A stretch of 64,000 nucleotides of DNA, taken from contig CALNVZ010003430.1 in NCBI GenBank assembly GCA_940671915.1, positions 21,343,208-21,407,207 of the forward strand. The letters run 5' to 3'. A program made the translations under genes and the position numbers. The stretch is from Paracentrotus lividus. Taxonomy: Eukaryota; Echinodermata; Echinoidea; Camarodonta; Echinidae. Positions 41,703 to 50,745 of the stretch are shown piece after piece. The notes under the pieces are model-generated. The model had not been told where the DNA came from. It ran no database searches and worked only from the letters and a program-made list of their open reading frames with translations. The number at the start of each line of letters is the position of its first letter. The stretch's first letter is position 1.

Positions 41703-42006
41703 CAGGTAGGATCCACTTATAATTTATATAGGGAATGACTACATGAGCCGCAATGTTGGAAATAGGTTGATGCAAAAGCATTATGCATTCACAGTGATGA
41801 TTTCTTCATTTGAGAACACTTGCTACACCATTTCAGGTGCTCATCTTGAAGATTATTTAGTGCCAGCATATTTTAGCCACGTGGCTGAAGCGACATTTAT
41901 GACATGTCAGCCAGATGAGAGGGATGGCGGAAACTTAAAAGCACCCTCTCATGCACTCAAGTTGGGCACAGATCTAAAGCGACTTGGATCACTCACTCTT
42001 GCCTAG
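41703..42006 (+). CDS. Array 3' exon, copy 4 (GNRLMQKHYAF ... LKRLGSLTLA)
   Basis: The open frame MSRNVGNRLMQKHYAFTVMI, SSFENTCYTISGAHLEDYLV, PAYFSHVAEATFMTCQPDER and KAPSHALKLGTDLKRLGSLT is longer than in the copy at 39,431. The DERxGGN...APSHALxxGxDLKRLxxLxxA wording looks like a structured domain, but I do not recognise it. It lies just right of the 985-bp MITE. Possibly part of the same gene as the SANT-like segment. Confidence 0.3.
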
Positions 42007-42426
42007 GCTATCAAGACTGTTCAAGGAGTGCTACCGAGGAGCCACTTCTTTGGGGGTCTACCCAGATCTTCAAGGCCTACGAGACTTATCATAGAAAATC
42101 TGCAAAAGATTGGTAAAAAAAAAAAAGGAACAGTGATAAATTGTGTAAGAAAGTGAACGGAAATCGCGCATCACGTGCAAACCAAAGTAAAAAGGGTAGA
42201 ATGCTACTTGCCATATTTGATTTTCAACCAGTGTTGTACTTGCCAAAATCAAATAGAAATGAAATTTTCTACAACTTTAAGATGCCTTGCATGCTACAAT
42301 CTGACAGTTTATAAACTTAAAACAAAGGATGGAAATTGCTACCTATCTAATATAGATTATTACATTGTTAGATTTCACAAGGCTGGACTTTAAAGTTCGA
42401 CCACTTATCTCATGTAACTTAAAAAA

Positions 42427-43106
42427 GTGTGGACAAATTATTTGTCCATTCAAACGGCAGCGGCGTGTCCAATGGTGACTGGTGCCTTCCTAAACAGTAC
42501 AGTGGAACGCATCAAGTCAAAGTGCGAGCTATCAAAAAGGTCCATGCATACTCATCTTGGGATTTCCTACAAGGAATCCAATGCAGCCGAGACACCAGGT
42601 GGGATCCCATTGCTGAGGAAATGGCGAAGAGACAGCTTAAGTGATGAACAGGTAGAGAGGGTAGTTAAGTTCTATCAGAGACTAGATAATGCGGTAGAAT
42701 TACTCGACAAGATATGTGTAAAGAAGAAATCCAAAACACCTATAGAAAATTCCTTGCAGAATACCCAGGTGACGCATTAAGTTTAAGCAAATTTGCTAAG
42801 TTGCGATACAATGCCGAGGTGAAGACGCATGACAAAATGCCTCACCACCAATGCCTTTGTGAGTATTGTACAAACATTGACCTAAAGCTGAAGGCACTGA
42901 GAAACATTTCAGCAGGCAATGATAGGCACAAAGGTTGGCCAAAGAAGGTCTGCATCGATAGACAATGTGAGAGCTGTGGCACTGAGATGCTGAAAGATAA
43001 ACTTTCAGCTCTTTGTCTTCCAAGATGTCTCCCATATCTTGGAAGACATGGTGATAAATGGAAGCCACACCATCCACAGCTAAACATGTTAAAAGACGTG
43101 TCCTGA
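42427..43106 (+). pseudogene. Transposon-type Cys-rich protein (CLCEYC) in two frames
   Basis: Frame 1 (42,427-42,780) encodes TVERIKSKCELSKRSMHTHL, PGGIPLLRKWRRDSLSDEQV and VVKFYQRLDNAVELLDK. Frame 2 (42,714-43,106) encodes TYRKFLAEYPGDALSLSKFA, KLRYNAEVKTHDKMPHHQCL then CEYCTNIDLKLKALRN. The frames overlap and the protein passes from one to the other at about 42,745. The FYxRxDN...KK...YxxFxxEYP...SxSxFxxLR...PHxxCxCxYCxNxxLKLxAL order matches an uncharacterised, multi-copy family of invertebrate transposon proteins (from memory, unnamed). A CLCEYC/CESCGTEML cysteine set suggests metal binding. The catalytic part is not seen. Confidence 0.45.
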
Positions 43107-43322
43107 TACAGAAGATGGGAACTGTGAGACTCGATTTGTTGTTTCCGAAGTATGCGAGGCAAAGTAAATAATGGGAACTTGAAGGACATGAAGGGGGATC
43201 GTAAAAACATGACAAATACCAATTTATGAACGGCAACAGGAAATTTTTATGATTTTTGTCTTCTCACTCCCTCTCGTAGGACAATATTCATACATAGTAT
43301 ACATGTATGTTCTGGGTTAGAT

Positions 43323-43590
43323 TTGGCTTCCCACAAGTGGCAAGGGCCATCGTTGGGACCAACATCCCAATCAGGGCATCAACATCCCATTCAGGGCACC
43401 AGATCGGTAGTGAAGGAGGACTACTACAAGAGGAAGCATTTCAACTCTATTATTTTGCAGGGGGTAGTAGATGCTAATGGGATTTTCATTGACATCAAAG
43501 TCGGATGACCCGGCATCGTCCATGATGCCAGAGTGTTTGCTCTCTAAACCCTTAGAAGACGGCCGTCTGATGGGACGTTATTCAATCCGA
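43323..43590 (+). pseudogene. PIF/Harbinger transposase, first catalytic part
   Basis: Read with an indel at about 43,500 this gives GTRSVVKEDYYKRKHFNSII, LQGVVDANGIFIDIKVG then PGIVHDARVFAL. The YYxRKxxxSIxLQxVVDxxGxFxDVxxGxPGSxHDxRVF order is the first half of the DDE_4 domain of Harbinger/HARBI1-type transposases, with the first catalytic Asp in VVDANG. An upstream SHKWQGPSLGPTS lead is unaligned. Frameshifted, so not functional. Confidence 0.7.
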
Positions 43591-44830
43591 ACAATGTTGA
43601 GAGGATCAACAATTTCGACATCCCGATTGCCCTTCTTGGGGATCCAGCCTACCCTCTGCTGCCTGGTCTTCTTAAGGGGTATACTGCACATGGTTGCCTT
43701 TCGAGGGATCAGCTGAACTTTAATCACAGACTTTCACAGGCAAGATTTGTTGTGGAGCATGCCTTCGGGCGGCTCAAGGGAAGATGGAAGATCCTCATGA
43801 AAAAGAATGAGATTCATCTGTGATTCATGCGCACACTTGGGCACAAGTGCTGCACCCTGCACAATATCTGTGAGACCAGAGGGGTCCCATTCACACAGGC
43901 CCTTTAGGAGAATGCTATCTGAAGGGAACCTGTTCTATCCGAACACTGTGGACATTCCCACTGCCCTTCTTGGGATCCAGCCTACCCACTGCTGCCTGGT
44001 CTTCTTAAGGGATACACTGCGCATGGTCACCTTACAAGGGATCAGCGGAACTTTAATCACAGACGTTCACAGGCAAGATTTGCTGTGGAGCATGCCTTCG
44101 GGCGGCTCAAGGGAAGATGGAGGAACCTTAATGAAAAGAACGACCTCCATCTGTCATTCATGCGGACACTTGGGCAAAAGTGCTGCACCCTGCACAATAT
44201 CTGTGAGACCAGAGGGGTCCCATTCACACAGGCCCTTTAGGAGAATGCTATCTGAAGGGAACCTGTTCTATCCGAACACTGTGGACATTCCCACTGCCCT
44301 TCTTGGGGATCCAGCGTACCCACTGCTGCCTGGTCTTCTTAAGGGGTACACTGCGCATGGTCACCTTTCAAGGGATCAGCGGAACTTTAATCACAGACGT
44401 TCACAGGCAAGATTTGCTGTGGAGTATGCCTTCGGGCGGCTCAAGGGAAGATGGAGGATCCTCATGAAAAAGAACGACCTTCATCTGTCATTCATGCGCA
44501 CACTTGGGCAAATGTGCTGCACCCTACACAATATCTGTGAGACCACAGGGGACCCGTTCAGACAGGCAATGTGGAGAGAATCAACAATGTAGACATTCCC
44601 ACTGCCCTTCTCAAGGATCCAGCCTACCCACTGCTACCTTGTTTGCTGAAGGGGTACACTGCCCATAGTCTACATAGTCTAAGGAAGCAACTAAAACTTT
44701 AATCATAGACTTTCGCAGGCCAGATTTTTGTAGAGCGTGCATTCGGGCAGCTCAAGGGGCGATGGAGAAACCTCATGAAAAGGAATGACCTTCATCTCTT
44801 ATTTAGAACACTAGTGTTGCATCCAACGCA
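43588..44830 (+). pseudogene. PIF/Harbinger transposase C-terminal half in 3-4 tandem copies
   Basis: The block encoding ALLGDPAYPLLPGLLKGYTA, NFNHRLSQARFVVEHAFGRL and KGRWKILMKKN plus CCTLHNICE occurs at about 43,588-43,910, 43,912-44,232, 44,233-44,590 and, more decayed, 44,590-44,830. It carries the second Asp (GDPAYP) and the Glu (VEHAFGRLKGRW) of the DDE triad. Repeat borders fall at ACACAGGCCCTTTAGGAGAA. The units are 85-95 percent alike by eye. Frames shift between units. A 261-codon open frame (43,807-44,592) crosses units 2 and 3 but is mostly out of the native frame at its start. Confidence 0.75.
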
Positions 44831-45878
44831 ATAATTGCGAGACAAGATGAGATCAAAAGGCTTGGCTGAATGGGGTGGAGAAAATTCTGGACCAACTCAT
44901 CAACAAAAAAAAAATAAATAAATAAAAAATTTCCTGCAGGGGCACACTACCTATCTGAAGATTGGCCATCACTCTTGTAGTGTATTACAGGATATAGTCA
45001 GACAGGCAGCTGCCCGAGAAAATAACAGAGACAGCATGATTTAATAGTTTCTGGTGGATAGACATGGCCCAATTTTTGCTGCAGGGGCAAACCACGTATC
45101 TGAAGATTGGGCATCGTCTCTTGACAAGTAAGTTTCAGATCAATCGGATAAAATAAACATGACAATATCTCCCACAACATGCAACCAGTCTTTTCAGAAA
45201 TAGACATAATTATTATTATTTATTATTAGTATAATTATTAATATCAATTCATTTTATACACTTCTAAATCTCACCAGGACATCAAGCAGATCCTTCAGAC
45301 ACCTGTGCAGAACATTGACTTAATTGCAGTGTTGAAAAAGAAACGGGCAGTGCTGCAACCTACAGAGAGACAGCAGATGGTTAAAGCTTTTGTGTATATA
45401 CGGACTTCTTACAAAATCATAATCAGACCATCTTCCTACACTATCTGAGTTGGATGCTCCTATCTCAAATTGTTGAGATATATATAGCACTGATACCAAT
45501 CAAACATAATGGACATAAGGCCTACTAATGAGCCTCTGCCACTGTGCACACAAGCCAATCATTTAGTCTTTCACCTTTGTTAAAGCACTGCTAGCTTTCT
45601 TCTCTATCTTGTCTATTTTGTTATTTTCTAGGTTGTTTTTGTCATTATGCATATCTTTAATTGGTTATTAATGTATGATTACTATTTGCTGTTGTCTTTT
45701 GTTGTTTTCCATTCTCGATTGTAATTGTGATTATGATTGTAATTATCATTGTGAAAATAAACTTTCAATGTTATTTCATAACTGTGAACAAATAAATAAA
45801 TTTCAAACAAAATGAAAAATAAAAAGCAAGGCATTTTAGTATGTTCATAAACAAATCATTTTTTTTTTTCTTCATAGG
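44831..45878. other. Non-coding with a 140-bp duplication
   Basis: GCAGGGGCACACTACCTATC TGAAGATTGG at about 44,936 recurs as GCAGGGGCAAACCACGTATC TGAAGATTGG at about 45,082, so the stretch is duplicated with a spacing of about 145 bp. The rest is AT-rich, and no gene is seen. Confidence 0.45.
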
Positions 45879-46010
45879 TATTCTAAAACAGTCTGTCACT
45901 AGAGACAGCACTTTGTCCTATTGCTGGTTCAACAGTAACAAAAAGGATATATTTGCATTACTCTCTTTGTGTTACATATATAATTGTATGTTTGAACTAA
46001 GTTAACTAAG
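45879..46010 (+). CDS. Possible exon with SVTRDSTLS, upstream of kelch gene
   Basis: After a poly-T tract and CTTCATAG the frame reads GILKQSVTRDSTLSYCWFNS then NKKDIFALL. The DNA CTGTCACTAGAGACAGCACT TTGTC recurs downstream of the kelch repeats (about 46,729, CTGACACTAGTGACAGCACT TTGTC), where it again encodes DSTLS. It may be a duplicated exon or a repeat carried into the gene. Low confidence. Confidence 0.25.
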
Positions 46011-46072
46011 ATGCCATAAATATATTTTTTTTCACTCAGATGTTGATGTTATTTCTGGTGTTACAAATTAGA

Positions 46073-46786
46073 CTATGCTTTTCAAGGTGAAGATGTCGTC
46101 CCATCAAATAGGGTAACAGTAGTGTCATTCATGGATTTTACACACCTTACTTTTCCAGAAAGGACTGGTCATACTATGACAAGGATACCAGGATCCAATA
46201 AAGTCTTCCTGTTTGGAGGAGTGTCTGTTACACGAAATGGACATCATTCAAGATGGAAGAAAGGTTGCAAAGACGGCAAACTGTATGTCCTAGATACAGA
46301 TACGTTTGAATGGACCACTGCAAAGTGCCCCCTGCTAGAAGCACAGGCATTTCACTCTACAAACATTCTTGAGAATGATGACAACTTCGTGCTCCTAATA
46401 ATAAGTGGAGTAATCTTTGATGGAAAGGTTCCTTCACTACACCAATATTTGCAGATATTACCATAGTAAAAATGGACAAGCAGTTGAAGAATTTCACATT
46501 GTCGGAAATTTCATTCCCTCACACTCAAATTGTCTACATATCATCTCATGACTCTGTTGTACAGGATGGAAACATTCTAGTAGTGGGTGGGATACAAGAT
46601 TCTGGGAAGAAAATGAAAGAGTTAAAAAATAGGCTGCTGCAATACAGTACTTAACTCGACTGGAAACGACCAGAGATCGTTATCCAAGATCAATATTTCA
46701 AACAAGAGGCACCTCCAACAAGCCTGGGCCTGTCTGACACTAGTGACAGCACTTTGTCAAAAAAGGGATTTTACAGTTACCGATAG
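46073..46786 (+). pseudogene. Kelch-repeat protein, RAG2-like candidate, broken
   Basis: In frame: YAFQGEDVVPSNRVTVVSFM, FPERTGHTMTRIPGSNKVFL, FGG, a loop with RWKKGCKDG, KLYVLDTDTFEWTTAKCPLL, EAQAFHSTNI. Then a 1-bp shift at about 46,437 leads to IFADITIVKMDKQLKNFTLS and VVQDGNILVVGGIQDSGKKM. An in-frame TAA follows at 46,652, after which the frame stays open as LDWKRPEIVIQDQYF to TAG at 46,784. These are about three kelch blades (GH...FGG...Y.LD...W; FH...G; DGxxxVVGG). The long loop between FGG and YVLD, the position of FH and the GGxQ end agree with RAG2 blade spacing as I recall it. RAG2 is the non-catalytic partner of RAG1; a RAG1-like gene is not seen here. Generic kelch protein is the alternative. 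Confidence 0.5.
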
Positions 46787-46970
46787 ATCTGTGACGTCAT
46801 TGGGTCAGGGGTCAACTGTACATGGTCTCCTCTATAACAGGAATTCTTACGTGTGAAGTCTATGATACCCTTTGATTTACATATGGTTTTCATACTTTTT
46901 TGAACTGATATTGTGAAAATATGGATGAAGAATCGCACTTGTCTATTGATGAGATAGACAATTTATACTT

Positions 46971-47153
46971 ATTCCTATCTTTATTTTGATACCATGTTTA
47001 TTTGAGTCTCTTTTCTCAACTGAATGCGCAATTGGTAAGTTACCAACTCGCATACGGCAAACCGGCATTTTTTTTTGCCTCGGCAAAATCAATTTCACTT
47101 TCAGTTGAGAACAGGGACTCGAATAAACACGGTATCAAAATAAAGATAGGAAT
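46971..47153. repeat. Hairpin-forming inverted repeat, about 50-bp arms
   Basis: ATTCCTATCTTTATTTTGAT continuing to TCTCAACTGAA (46,971-47,022) is mirrored by TTCAGTTGAGAA to AAAGATAGGAAT (about 47,100-47,153), around a 75-bp loop with CGGCAAACCGGCATTTTTTT. It could be a MITE or a regulatory hairpin. It lies downstream of the kelch pseudogene. No coding sense. Confidence 0.75.
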
Positions 47154-47994
47154 TCAATCTCTTAAATGGTAGGTGTTTAATCAGCGTACTGTTTTTTAGA
47201 ATCTTGAATATATCATGGAATTCACCCCGCCGCAGCAGTCAGCTGCCAAGTCGCGCTTTGCTGCTCATCACTCGGGCGACCCAGCAACAAGTACATAGTC
47301 CGTTTTTGCAACTTTCTGGGAGGAAAACGTCAAAGTCATGAAAATGTCTCATCATATTATTCAACATGGCAAACGAGAAGGAACAGACCGATTAAAAGAA
47401 ATATACAGCTAGATTTTGGTCTGATAAAAATTTGTAGATATGCCGTTCGTTGGTTGACTCATGGGTTGACTGTACGGTCGCCGCATTTTATGTACAGTTG
47501 GCCTGACCCCAAAAGTGGAAATTAGAGACTCGCGCATGCGCAGACTCTATCTGTAAACTCCCTTATTCTGGTGCAACAGATTTGGAACAAGATATTATAA
47601 ATGGAATAAATCTGTAAAGAAAACCAACATTGAGACGAGTGGAAGATCCAACGTCTTTAATGATGAGCTGCCGTCTCTATCGTTCCAGCTCACCATGCTA
47701 CTTTCCTGCCCGCGCTTCCTGCCCTTGGCCTTTACTCAGCTTACAGTCCAACAGCTGCAACGGACAATTGCCAAAAGATGATGGACATTATTAAAAGGGT
47801 CCAAAAGACCTTAGAATTTGAGGGTCGCGGAATAAATGAGTTATAAAGTGCCTTGACAAGGTAGAAAAAGCAAACCAAATACTTGAAAGGAGGGCTGCTA
47901 GCTAAGATATAGAGGCGAACTTGGCGGAACGGATTGCCGAGAGTGACAACTTTCATACTTTTGGGATGAATGAACCAATGAATGACAAAGATAA
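47154..47994. other. Mostly non-coding; weak Helitron-like lead near the end
   Basis: No recognisable gene from 47,154 to about 47,740. From about 47,880 the plus strand lies directly before the Helitron fragment and may be its decayed upstream coding DNA, but frames are broken and I could not align it with confidence. Confidence 0.3.
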
Positions 47995-48535
47995 CGAGTG
48001 TGCAAAAACTGTAATCATATCTCTCATACAATTATAACAGCTCCTTCGCATTTGCATCCATGGGAGCTTTGATGACACCACCGCCAGGACATGGACCATA
48101 CTGCTTTAGGATTCATGGGCAGGTTTACCATCACACAGGAACTCTACACAAAACCAACCCCATAAAAATGAATAGATATACATACTCGATGGACATCAAG
48201 CAACTGAAAAGAGAATGCAACAACCTGAGAATGGGCAGTGTCAAGAAGACATCATGTGATTGATTCATGAAGAAATGCGTAAACTTAACCTGTATGCCAT
48301 GGCCTATAGGCATATGCATGAAGTGGAATACGAGGAAAGCCAAAGCACAAGCATCAAACTGCCAACCACCAACATGTTAATGAAAAGGGGTACTGACCTG
48401 AGAAGCTACAATATGTCCACTCAACACGAAGTGGCAGCGGTGTTTGTGGAAGAGGAAGGCAACCCGCCTGATAGAGACTTCATTGTAAATTCGAGAACAT
48501 GCAATGCGCTTTTTTCATTGGTTGAAAGTTAGTGT
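47995..48535 (+). pseudogene. Helitron replication protein N-terminal fragment
   Basis: It encodes YNYNSSFAFASMGALM, PPPGHGPYCFRIHGQVYHHT and GTLHK. After frameshifts at about 48,160-48,260 come IHEEMRKLNLYAMAYRHMHE, VEYEESQ, LRSYNMSTQHEVAAVFVEEE and GNPPDRDFIVNSR. The order (NSSFAFASMGA, GPYxFRIHGQxYHxTGxLH, NPYAxxYxxMxEVExEE, RxYNxxxxxEVAAVFV, GxPPxRDIVxxxR) is that of the Helitron-like N-terminal domain, which precedes the HUH Rep and PIF1-type helicase domains. Neither of those is present here, and the frame ends at 48,532. It is a decayed rolling-circle transposon scrap. Confidence 0.75.
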
Positions 48536-49225
48536 GAGGATTCAATATTGATATCGGTAAGCCCCCTAAATCAATATTCTTATCAAGATGTCGAATGAAA
48601 TTCCCGACCAAACAGAAATAATCTTGACTTCCAATCGAGATATAATAGACATAATTCGCGAAATCTGTGATTTCTTTCATTAAAGTACAATCATTTTTCA
48701 TTATGATCAAATTTTTTGTTTTTTCCATCACTGTGATTTCTTGTTTGTAAAATATTTGTTACCTGATGGACCAAGCTTCTTCTCCATCCCCGATTACCGA
48801 CGTAAGCGCTACACCCACACACAACTACAGTGCGTCTATCGTCAGTATTTTTGAAGCAGCACTTCAAGTGGAAGAAGAAAGAAGCCCTAAGATTATTTGC
48901 AATATTAGATTATACTTTTATTTTTAATTATATTTTTAATAAATGATTAAAATATAAATTTAAACAAATTGTATAAATAAGCTTGACTAGATGATGAAAT
49001 AAGCAAGACTAGAAAACTGGACCAGAGAACTGGACCATCTCCGTTATAAAATAATGTTCAATATTATTATTATCTCAATTTCCTCAACATTTGTAGATTT
49101 ACTTCAAGACCGAAAAACTCGCCGAACTAGTATACATTTCTGAATTAATGAATCTAGTTGTGAGGACTGAATTCTTAGGTATGGTTAATTGTTTCCTTTG
49201 TAAACCTGTTCCTAAATTTCTGGTG
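48536..49225. other. AT-rich non-coding DNA, no gene
   Basis: Nothing recognised. AATAAATGATTAAAATATAA-type AT-rich DNA lies at about 48,910-48,990. Confidence 0.4.
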
Positions 49226-49228
49226 TTT

Positions 49229-49420
49229 CAGATCAAAGAAGAATTTAAGATTTCCAAGGATGCTAGTGGAAATCTGCTTTCACACTGGTCGACAATATCG
49301 CCCAAACTCATGGAGTATTGCAAAGAACTCGGAACTGAGTGGGAAAGCAAACTGGACGTCAAGGATCAGATTTTTTTTCAGAGTTATCTAGAGGTATGCA
49401 ACTACCTTGGGGGTAGTTAA
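49229..49420 (+). CDS. Possible exon or transposon scrap, unrecognised
   Basis: After TGGTGTTTCAG the frame reads IKEEFKISKDASGNLLSHWS, TISPKLMEYCKELGTEWESK and LDVKDQIFFQSYLEVCNYLG, ending TAG. The charged, helical content and a plausible acceptor suggest coding origin. LxxxWxxxxPKLxEYxK resembles sequences in uncharacterised invertebrate repeat proteins, but I cannot name a family. Confidence 0.25.
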   Translation, partial: QIKEEFKISKDASGNLLSHWSTISPKLMEYCKELGTEWESKLDVKDQIFFQSYLEVCNYLGGS

Positions 49421-50585
49421 ATATTGAAGAGTAATACAGCATAAGAGAAAGCGTTAATGAGCTTCAAACACATATAAAACTTCATCTCTGAAGGGATAAT
49501 GACACTAGAGAAAGATGAAAATCTGATGTCAAAAGAGAAAATAAGCAACAGGAAGAGGAATAAAGGAAAAGTTAATATGAATGAAGATTCATCATTAAAA
49601 ACAGAACATGGCTTACTAGTCTACATAATACATGACAAGCAAAATAAAGAAATTGTCATTTAACCACTAGTGGTTTTGTGTATCTTCCTGCACATTGTTC
49701 CTGAGGAAGCCTGTGAGATTAAGCTAGCAAATGCTCATTGTTTGCAATCTTCACAGAGTATAAAATATAACGACAACAGAGTAGCATGCAATGATAGGAC
49801 AGTGTTCTTATTATATTCGTGGTTCTTAGCGCTTGTAAGTTAATGCAGTGGAGCCATTTGGTAAGGCATTAATCCTCAATATCCGAGTCCCTAGGATAGG
49901 ACTTAAAAAACTGTACGTCCCTCTAGTTGCTCACTTCAGATCCTACACGTGTAGTCGAGTAATTATTAATTAAGACTGTACAAATTAAATTTGACAATTT
50001 TGATATTTTTGGCACGCGTCAATGTGTAGGTGAGGATTATTAACTTCAAATTGTTCTCCGACTCACAAAATTTGCTGCAATAAAACTCCCATGAAGTAAC
50101 ACACATTTCCTTTTCAATAAATTCAAGCCTAGTCACTAGTGGTGACTTGTGGGAATTTGTCCTTTTAACAGGAAGTACATAACTACATATGGTACCCTTG
50201 TCTAACATTATAAACTTGAGCATTAGGGGGGAATTATTACAAAATCATAGCAAAGAAAAACAAAAAACAAACTTGTTTCAAGGATTCATATAAATCTATA
50301 TATAGTAGGCCCTACAATATATTCCAGGCGATAAAAATGAATTTGATCTCCAGCACATATCTTGAGTGATACTATAATTATACTTCATATCAACCACATT
50401 TAATATAATATTCATAAACATATGTGACATCCAAATGCTGTAAACAGCCTCTGAAATACTACTATTGCACAATACCTCACTAAACCCAGTACATCCAGGC
50501 TTGTCAGTAGTCTTGACACTTTTGATTTCTCAATGATTCAATGCTTTGGTTTCTGTTAGTCTTCTATCAAGTTGTTTTCTCACTG
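49421..50585. other. No gene; 3' flank of HEXD
   Basis: This region lies 3' of the HEXD stop codon on the minus strand and should include its 3' UTR. I could not identify a certain polyadenylation signal. Some small minus-strand frames look like chance. Confidence 0.4.
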
Positions 50586-50745
50586 TCAATAATCCTTTGC
50601 CTTGGTTGCTGCTAGTCTCCTCTCAAGGTGTCTCAAGAGTGGCATGATGCACAGGCACAGCCATTCCTTGGAAGTAGATGGATGGTAGATCTCGCTCAGG
50701 GTTCGCTCTGCCGTCGTCTTCAAAGATGTCAGCTTGGCAATGAGA
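50586..50745 (-). CDS. HEXD: HEXD last exon
   Basis: It encodes [40 protein letters not shown] then [15 protein letters not shown]. It matches the C-terminal helices of HEXD (LxxELxxAxxxxFYPxxxEEWLxxxVxPxLxxLxxL). Acceptor TTCTAG. No polyadenylation signal was confirmed in the first few hundred bases after the stop. Confidence 0.9.

Noticed and set aside
42796-43236. Two minus-strand frames of 126-146 codons with many Cys and Ser
   Set aside because: They are antisense to the CLCEYC transposon protein, whose plus-strand motifs are convincing.
44590-46073. Search for a RAG1-like core or heptamer-like inverted ends around the kelch segment
   Set aside because: No RAG1-type catalytic wording and no paired CACTATG/CACAGTG-like ends were found, so no RAG-type transposon is claimed.
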